From NCBI GenBank assembly GCA_927798255.1, contig CAKMMH010000046.1, positions 1 to 10,999 on the forward strand: a stretch of 10,999 nucleotides of DNA. The letters are read 5' to 3'. The position numbers and the translations under genes are program-made. The first letter of the stretch is position 1, and every line of letters begins with the position of its first letter. Positions 6,690-10,999 of the stretch are shown piece by piece. The stretch is from an uncultured bacterium. Its GTDB lineage: Bacteria > Bdellovibrionota_C > UBA2361 > CAKMMH01. The notes under the pieces were generated by a model. That model was not told where the DNA came from, did not search any database, and saw only the letters and a program-made list of their open reading frames with translations.

Positions 6690-7586
6690 ATGACTAACGA
6701 TGAAATTTTCAAAACAAATATAAGTGACTATGATTGGCGAGAAGTTGTGGCACTAACTGAAGATTTACCGTCAATGCCAAATATTACATGGAAAGCAATT
6801 TCACTTCTTGAAAATGAAAATGTTTCGGGTGAAAAACTAAATAATATTTTATCAAAAGATACTGCACTTGTTACAAGAATTTTAAGAATTGCAAATAGCG
6901 CAATCTTTGCACGTCCAAGAGAAATATCAACAATTAATCAAGCTTCAATGATTATTGGTTATAAAACTCTAAAAGGTATCATATACGCAGCATCTGTTAG
7001 AAAAATGTATGAAGATATGAGTGATGTACAAGAAAAAGTTTGGGAACATAGTATTGCAACTGCAATCTTTGCAACAAATATTGCTACATTTTTAAAAAAA
7101 TCTTATTTAGATGAGGTATTCTTTTTTGGTATGCTTCATTCTTTAGGGCAATTAGCACTTTTAAATTTAGAAACTACAAGAAGAGAATATAAAAAAGTTT
7201 TAGATGTCATTAGAGATAAGTCATATTCATATTTAGAAGCAGAACAAGAAGTTTTCGGATTTACACATTCACTTGTCGGGGCGCTCCTTGCAAAAAAATG
7301 GAATTTTCCAATAAAAACTTGTCAAGTAATCTTACATTATTTAGATCCCTGTGAAACTTCAATTGAAAAAGATGAAATATCAGAAAAAACAGCTCTAGTA
7401 AGGCTCTCAAGTTTACTTGCGCATAAGTTAAATATCGGAAGCCCAGAAGGATATGAGGTTAGTTTAAAAGAGATACCTTTACTTTCAAAAGGTGTTGGTT
7501 TTAACATTGATACCTACAAGAAAGATTTAGATAATATTTGTAAAATCTCAAAAGAGCAGTTTGAGAAAGAAAAAGAAAATTATTAG
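6690..7586 (+). CDS. HDOD domain protein, probable signalling or regulatory factor
   Basis: 298 residues, cytoplasmic, with a single HDOD domain spanning roughly residues 25-225. Diagnostic features are LPSMPNITWKAISLLENE, the DTALVTRILRIANSAIFARPREISTINQASMIIGYKTLK block, the WEHSIATAIFA helix, GMLHSLGQLALL, and EQEVFGFTHSLVGALLAKKW. HDOD proteins derive from HD phosphohydrolases but have lost metal-binding residues; here the usual HD pair is His150-Ser151. Catalysis is therefore unlikely, and a protein-interaction or signalling role is expected. HDOD proteins act in chemotaxis, motility, c-di-GMP and cell-cycle circuits, mostly in proteobacteria. No GGDEF, EAL or receiver domain is attached, so its input is not visible. 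It stands alone, with gaps of about 160 bases on each side and only a weak ribosome binding site before ATG 6690. Confidence 0.88.
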   Translation: MTNDEIFKTNISDYDWREVVALTEDLPSMPNITWKAISLLENENVSGEKLNNILSKDTALVTRILRIANSAIFARPREISTINQASMIIGYKTLKGIIYAASVRKMYEDMSDVQEKVWEHSIATAIFATNIATFLKKSYLDEVFFFGMLHSLGQLALLNLETTRREYKKVLDVIRDKSYSYLEAEQEVFGFTHSLVGALLAKKWNFPIKTCQVILHYLDPCETSIEKDEISEKTALVRLSSLLAHKLNIGSPEGYEVSLKEIPLLSKGVGFNIDTYKKDLDNICKISKEQFEKEKENY

Positions 7587-7670
7587 AATTTAAAATAGTT
7601 GATATTTCAATATGTTACATTTAAACTTTTTACATTAAATCAAGTAATGTTTATTACCATTTAACATATC

Positions 7671-7699
7671 TTGCATATTTCTAAAAAATATTTTATATT
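7671..7699 (+). promoter_or_regulatory. Possible promoter upstream of rpoZ
   Basis: TATATT (7694-7699, 5 of 6 to the -10 consensus) is preceded after exactly 17 bases by TTGCAT (7671-7676), which keeps only the TTG of the -35. The leader would be about 35 bases. In such AT-rich DNA chance matches are common. A small GTAAT-GTTT-ATTAC hairpin lies just upstream at 7644-7657. Confidence 0.3.
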
Positions 7700-7741
7700 T
7701 TATTTCTGTATAAGTTCTTAAAATTAAAAGGAAAACATTTT

Positions 7742-8146
7742 ATGGCTAGAGTTACAATTGAAGACTGCTTGGATAAAGAACAAAATAGATTTCGTTTAGT
7801 ACACCTTGCAACAGCAAGAGCAAAACAACTTCTTTCGGGAGCTGATCCTTTATATGAATGTGATAATAAAAGTGTTGTTACTGCTCTTAGAGAAGTAGCT
7901 GCAGGATTAGTAAGATTTAAAACTCAAGAAGAATGCGAAGCAGATAGATTAAAGGCTGAGGCACAAGAAGCTACAAATAAGGTAACAGAGTCTGAACAAG
8001 AAAAAGCAAGAAAGGCATTAGATAGCTTATTTGAAGATTTCTCTCAAGGTGCTAGTGAAGAAGAAGGTGATGATGATATCAAAGAAGATGAGCTAGTATA
8101 TGATGAATCTGAAAATGATAATTCAGATGATGATGAGAATTTTTAA
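7742..8146 (+). CDS. rpoZ: RNA polymerase omega subunit with acidic C-terminal extension
   Basis: The N-terminal ~60 residues are classic omega: [33 protein letters not shown], then [17 protein letters not shown]. Omega binds the C terminus of beta-prime, helps assemble RNA polymerase, and in E. coli forms part of one ppGpp site. AAGGA (7728-7732) lies 9 bases before the ATG, and the MARVT start is standard. Omega is usually 70-90 residues; this one has 134. The extra part is a charged helix (about 66-98) followed by a strongly acidic tail, with 19 Asp/Glu among the last 37 residues. The tail is probably disordered and could bind basic proteins or mimic nucleic acid, but that is a guess. It is the gene before spoT, a pairing also seen in enterobacteria, though here a 282-base gap separates them. 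Confidence 0.93.
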   Translation: MARVTIEDCLDKEQNRFRLVHLATARAKQLLSGADPLYECDNKSVVTALREVAAGLVRFKTQEECEADRLKAEAQEATNKVTESEQEKARKALDSLFEDFSQGASEEEGDDDIKEDELVYDESENDNSDDDENF

Positions 8147-8155
8147 TTAGCTAAA

Positions 8156-8178
8156 TAAGTAAATTTATAATTTGCTTA
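8156..8178 (+). terminator. Stem-loop after rpoZ, possible terminator
   Basis: TAAGTAAATT (8156-8165), loop TAT, AATTTGCTTA (8169-8178) pair over 10 positions including one T-G wobble, starting 10 bases after the rpoZ stop. The stem is AT-rich and followed by only a loose T-rich stretch (ATTTATGTAGTTTT), so it may stabilise the mRNA end rather than terminate strongly. Confidence 0.35.
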
Positions 8179-8237
8179 ATTTATGTAGTTTTGTAAATAA
8201 AAGTTAAAGATTTTAATAAGTTAAGATTCATTATTGT

Positions 8238-8422
8238 TGCTACTAAACGGGTGTTTTTAGCATCTGAAATATTATGAGACTAGAAAGTTTTTCTCTTAGT
8301 CTTAAATGGATATTTTTATTTATTAGCTCTGTAGAGATTGAAATGATAAATTAGACGTTTCGATCTTTGTAGTGTTTTTGTATTTTTTTAATGAGTTTTT
8401 TCTTTTCAAGCTTTTTTAGCTT
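8238..8422 (+). promoter_or_regulatory. Structured spoT leader with four successive stem-loops
   Basis: The gene-free stretch before spoT holds four stems. (1) TGCTA/TAGCA with inner AAAC-GGGT-GTTT, 8238-8262. (2) AGACTA/TAGTCT, 8277-8302. (3) AGATTGAAA with TTTCGATCT, 8335-8366, nine pairs with one wobble and extendable outward. (4) AAGCT-TTTTT-AGCTT, 8408-8422, followed by TTT and ending 6 bases before the spoT ATG, where a ribosome binding site would be expected. Together they suggest a regulated leader or small RNA. Individually some may be chance. Confidence 0.35.
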
Positions 8423-8428
8423 TTTACT

Positions 8429-10621
8429 ATGAGTTTTGAAGATTTATCAAAAGTAATACTAGAATATCATCCATCACCTAATTTAGAATTAGTTAAAAAG
8501 GCTTATAATTTCGCAAGAGAAAAGCATAAAGATCAAAAAAGAAAATCAGGAGAGCCTTATTTTGTTCACTTAGAACAAACTGCACTTTTAATTTGTAAAA
8601 TTAGATTAGATGAAGATACTATTTGTGCAGCCCTTTTACATGATGTAATAGAAGACCAGCACGTTACTAGACAAGAACTTATTGATGAATTTAATGAACA
8701 AATTGCAGATATCGTAGAAGGTGTTACAAAACTTGCAAAAACAAATTATCAATCAAGAGAAGAAGCGCAAGCAGAAAGTTTTAGAAAAATGCTTATTGCT
8801 ATGGCAAAGGATATTCGTGTTATTTTAGTAAAACTTTGCGATAGACTTCATAATATGCGCACTCTCGAATTTAAAGATGAAGAAGCACAAGAAAGAATTT
8901 CAAGAGAAACAAAAGATATTTATGTTCCACTTGCAAATAGACTCGGTATTTTTTGGCTAAAATCTGAATTAGATGACTTATGTTTAAAATACTTAAGACC
9001 AAGTCTGTATGAAGAAATTGAAAGAGAACTTGGCGTAAAAAGACTTGAGCGAGAAGAATATATAAAAAATACTTGTGAAAAAATTAAAGAAATTTTAGAT
9101 GAAAATCATATTAATGCAAGGATTAAAGGACGTGTAAAAAACATGGCTTCACTTGCTACAAAAATGGAACAAAAAAACATCACATTTGCTGAAATTAAAG
9201 ATTTAATAGGTTTTAGAATAATAGTTTCTTCAATTAAAGAATGTTACGAAACATTAGGTATTATTCACTCTAAATGGGCACCAATTCCAGGGCGTATTAA
9301 AGACTATATAGCAATGCCTAAACCTAATATGTATCAATCGCTTCACACACTTGTTATGGGGCCTCTTGGGCAAAAAATAGAACTTCAGGTTAGAACGGAA
9401 GATATGGATAAAGTTGCAGAGGAAGGTATCGCAGCCCATTGGAAGTATAAAGAAAAAAAGGGAAGCTCCACATTTGATCTTCAATGGGTTAAATCTTTAG
9501 TAGAAACTCAGCAGTATTTAAAAAATCCAGATGAATTTATTCAATCTGTTAAATCAGAACTTTTCCCTGAGGAGCTCTTTGTTTTTACTCCTAAGGGGGA
9601 TTTAATAAGACTTCCATTTGAAGCAACTCCTGTTGATTTTGCTTATGCAATTCACTCTGATGTGGGAAATACTATAATAGGCGCTAAAGTTAATGGAGGA
9701 ATAGTACCACTTAGTCACAAACTTCAAAATGGTGATGTTGTTGAAGTGCAGTGTGCTAAAAATCAAATGCCAAATAGAGATTGGTTATTCTTTGTAAAAT
9801 CTTCAAAAGCTAGACAACGTATCAAAGTATTTTTAAGAACAGAAGAACGTGCAAGAGCGTTAATCATAGGAAATGATATTTTAACTAGAGAACTTAGAAA
9901 ATATAACGCAAATATTAATAAATTTAATAAATCGGGTAAACTTTTAGAAGTTGCAAAATCAATTGGTTTTAAATCAGAAGGTGAGCTTTTTTATCAACTT
10001 GGTTTTGGTAAAGCTAATTTAAATGAAATAATCTCAAAATTAATTCCAGAAAATGAAATCTTAAAAGCTGAAAATAAAGTTAAAGAATTTCAAAATGAAT
10101 CTACAATTAGTAAAATATTAAAAAGAGCTACTAACCCAGTAACAAAAAAGAAAGCTGGTATAAAAGTAGGGGCGCTTGATAATGTGGTAGTCAATTTTGC
10201 CAAATGTTGCGACCCGCTTCCTGGAGATAAAATTGTTGGTTTTATAAGTAGAGGAAGAGGAATTATTGTTCATAATGCGCTATGTCCTGAAGTCACAAGA
10301 TTAGATCCTGAAAGAAGAGTTGATGTAAGCTGGGACGATGGAGAAAGCTCAAGTAAGAATATTAAAATTGCTATTTATAGCCAAGATAGAATAGGACTTT
10401 TTGGTGATTTAAGTAAAGTAATTTCGGAAAATAATGCAAACATTTTTAACGCTTCAGCAAAAGTTGATGATTTTGCAAAAGCAAAAACAATTTTTGAAAT
10501 AAATATAAAAAGTGCAAAACAATTAGATAAGATTATAAAATCTCTTCAAAAAGTAAATGGTGTAACTAGAGTCGAGAGAATTCATTATGATTCAAGTAGT
10601 GATAATTCTAGTGGTAAATAA
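8429..10621 (+). CDS. spoT: Bifunctional (p)ppGpp synthetase/hydrolase, RelA/SpoT family
   Basis: 730-residue long RSH enzyme controlling the stringent-response alarmone (p)ppGpp. The N-terminal hydrolase domain is intact: His47, the HDVIED motif at 71-76, and KLCDRLHNMRTL at 135-146. The synthetase domain follows: RVKN at 235-238 (the RxKx loop typical of bifunctional Mn-dependent enzymes), GFRI, GRIKDYIAMPKPNMYQSLHT near 288-307, ELQVRT and EEGIAAHW. Both activities are therefore predicted. The regulatory half has TGS (FVFTPKGDLIRLP onward, about 384-445), a helical region, the conserved-cysteine motif (Cys593, Cys594, His615, Cys619), and a C-terminal ACT domain (IAIYSQDRIGLFGDLS...). The start agrees with family N termini but lacks a Shine-Dalgarno; a T-rich hairpin sits in its place. 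It follows rpoZ and is probably co-transcribed with the protease gene 24 bases downstream. It could equally be named rel. Confidence 0.96.
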   Translation: MSFEDLSKVILEYHPSPNLELVKKAYNFAREKHKDQKRKSGEPYFVHLEQTALLICKIRLDEDTICAALLHDVIEDQHVTRQELIDEFNEQIADIVEGVTKLAKTNYQSREEAQAESFRKMLIAMAKDIRVILVKLCDRLHNMRTLEFKDEEAQERISRETKDIYVPLANRLGIFWLKSELDDLCLKYLRPSLYEEIERELGVKRLEREEYIKNTCEKIKEILDENHINARIKGRVKNMASLATKMEQKNITFAEIKDLIGFRIIVSSIKECYETLGIIHSKWAPIPGRIKDYIAMPKPNMYQSLHTLVMGPLGQKIELQVRTEDMDKVAEEGIAAHWKYKEKKGSSTFDLQWVKSLVETQQYLKNPDEFIQSVKSELFPEELFVFTPKGDLIRLPFEATPVDFAYAIHSDVGNTIIGAKVNGGIVPLSHKLQNGDVVEVQCAKNQMPNRDWLFFVKSSKARQRIKVFLRTEERARALIIGNDILTRELRKYNANINKFNKSGKLLEVAKSIGFKSEGELFYQLGFGKANLNEIISKLIPENEILKAENKVKEFQNESTISKILKRATNPVTKKKAGIKVGALDNVVVNFAKCCDPLPGDKIVGFISRGRGIIVHNALCPEVTRLDPERRVDVSWDDGESSSKNIKIAIYSQDRIGLFGDLSKVISENNANIFNASAKVDDFAKAKTIFEINIKSAKQLDKIIKSLQKVNGVTRVERIHYDSSSDNSSGK

Positions 10622-10645
10622 TTAAAGATTTTAAAGGTAAATAAA

Positions 10646-10999
10646 ATGAGATTAGAAGTTAAATCATTAAAAGTAAAAATGCATAACAAACAAATATATG
10701 TAAAAAAGATATTATTTTTATTTTTTTTATTGTTTATCAATTTATTTTTTTTATGTGACAATGCAATTTCATCAGATTTAAAAGCACCTCGTTCAGAAGA
10801 AGAATTAAGAACAATAAATATTTATAAAGCTTGTAAAGATTCAGTTGTGTTTATAAGCACTCTTACTATATCTCAAGATCCATTTGATATGTTTATGGGA
10901 CAAGAACGAAAAGAAGGCTCTGGATCTGGTGTTATTATTGATAGCAAAAAAGGAATTGTTTTAACAAATCTTCATGTAATTCAAAATGCAAGCGATCTT
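10646..10999 (+). CDS. HtrA/Deg-type serine protease, N-terminal part, cut by the window end
   Basis: 118 codons are visible. An AAAGG (10633-10637) lies 8 bases before the ATG. The N terminus is basic with a long hydrophobic core (ILFLFFLLFINLFFL) and a plausible signal-peptidase site near NAISS, so the product is exported. The Cys after FFL is not in a good lipobox. GSGSGVIID, then GIVLTNLHVI matches the trypsin-fold start of Deg proteases, with catalytic His110; the Asp, Ser and any PDZ domains lie beyond the edge. Such enzymes degrade or refold damaged envelope proteins. A second in-frame ATG at 10679 would still leave a signal peptide but has no ribosome binding site. The 24-base gap from spoT indicates one transcript. 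Family is secure; the exact type (DegP, DegQ or DegS) cannot be told. Confidence 0.88.
   Translation, partial: MRLEVKSLKVKMHNKQIYVKKILFLFFLLFINLFFLCDNAISSDLKAPRSEEELRTINIYKACKDSVVFISTLTISQDPFDMFMGQERKEGSGSGVIIDSKKGIVLTNLHVIQNASDL

Noticed and set aside
8274..8354. 26-codon ORF with a hydrophobic middle in the spoT leader
   Set aside because: It has no Shine-Dalgarno and overlaps two predicted stems. ORFs of this length are common by chance.
9254..9484. 76-residue ORF on the - strand
   Set aside because: It lies inside the conserved synthetase domain of spoT and its Cys/Phe-rich product looks like an antisense shadow.
1..10999. Alternative genetic code with UGA read as Trp or Gly
   Set aside because: The long conserved genes have no internal TGA and use TGG for Trp; a single TGA in a poorly conserved gene is not enough.

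Overview
The window is AT-rich bacterial chromosome (roughly 30% G+C by eye) with every recognisable gene on the + strand. It encodes a UvrD/PcrA helicase, an exported phosphodiester-glycosidase-like protein, a nitronate-monooxygenase-type flavoenzyme, an HDOD protein, RNA polymerase omega (rpoZ), a long RelA/SpoT enzyme, and the start of an exported HtrA/Deg protease. HDOD proteins, rpoZ next to spoT, and a periplasmic-type HtrA suggest a Gram-negative bacterium of proteobacterial or deltaproteobacterial/Bdellovibrio-like type. This is an inference; no rRNA or other strong lineage marker is present. There is no sign of phage, transposase or CRISPR.

Layout. 1-1401: the 3' part of a membrane-anchored helical-repeat-like protein, cut by one in-frame TGA (871-873) after which the same frame stays open to 1401. 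1402-1728: a regulatory region with phased TAGAATA repeats, a consensus -35 and a perfect 18-bp palindrome. It leads to an unlisted 32-codon membrane-peptide gene (1543-1641) with the best ribosome binding site in the window. Another palindrome lies just before pcrA. 1729-4179: pcrA/uvrD, using a TTG start. 4247-5059: secreted NAGPA/DUF2233-type protein. 5060-5312: intergenic, with a G+C-rich island of unknown nature. 5313-6530: nitronate monooxygenase family protein with a C-terminal cysteine cluster. 6690-7586: HDOD protein. 7742-8146: rpoZ with an acidic tail. 8147-8428: gene-free stretch dense in stem-loops. 8429-10621: spoT/rel. 10646 to the edge: HtrA-like protease, 24 bases after spoT and probably co-transcribed with it.

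How the genes fit together. The rpoZ-spoT-htrA end is a stress and transcription module: omega takes part in ppGpp binding to RNA polymerase in E. coli, SpoT makes and degrades ppGpp, and HtrA handles envelope protein damage. PcrA also works on RNA polymerase and DNA repair. The remaining genes look like independent housekeeping or accessory units, most with their own upstream gaps of 65-250 bases. The parts least explained by known families are the TGA-split gene, the small membrane peptide with its operator array, the G+C-rich island, and the rpoZ-spoT leader.
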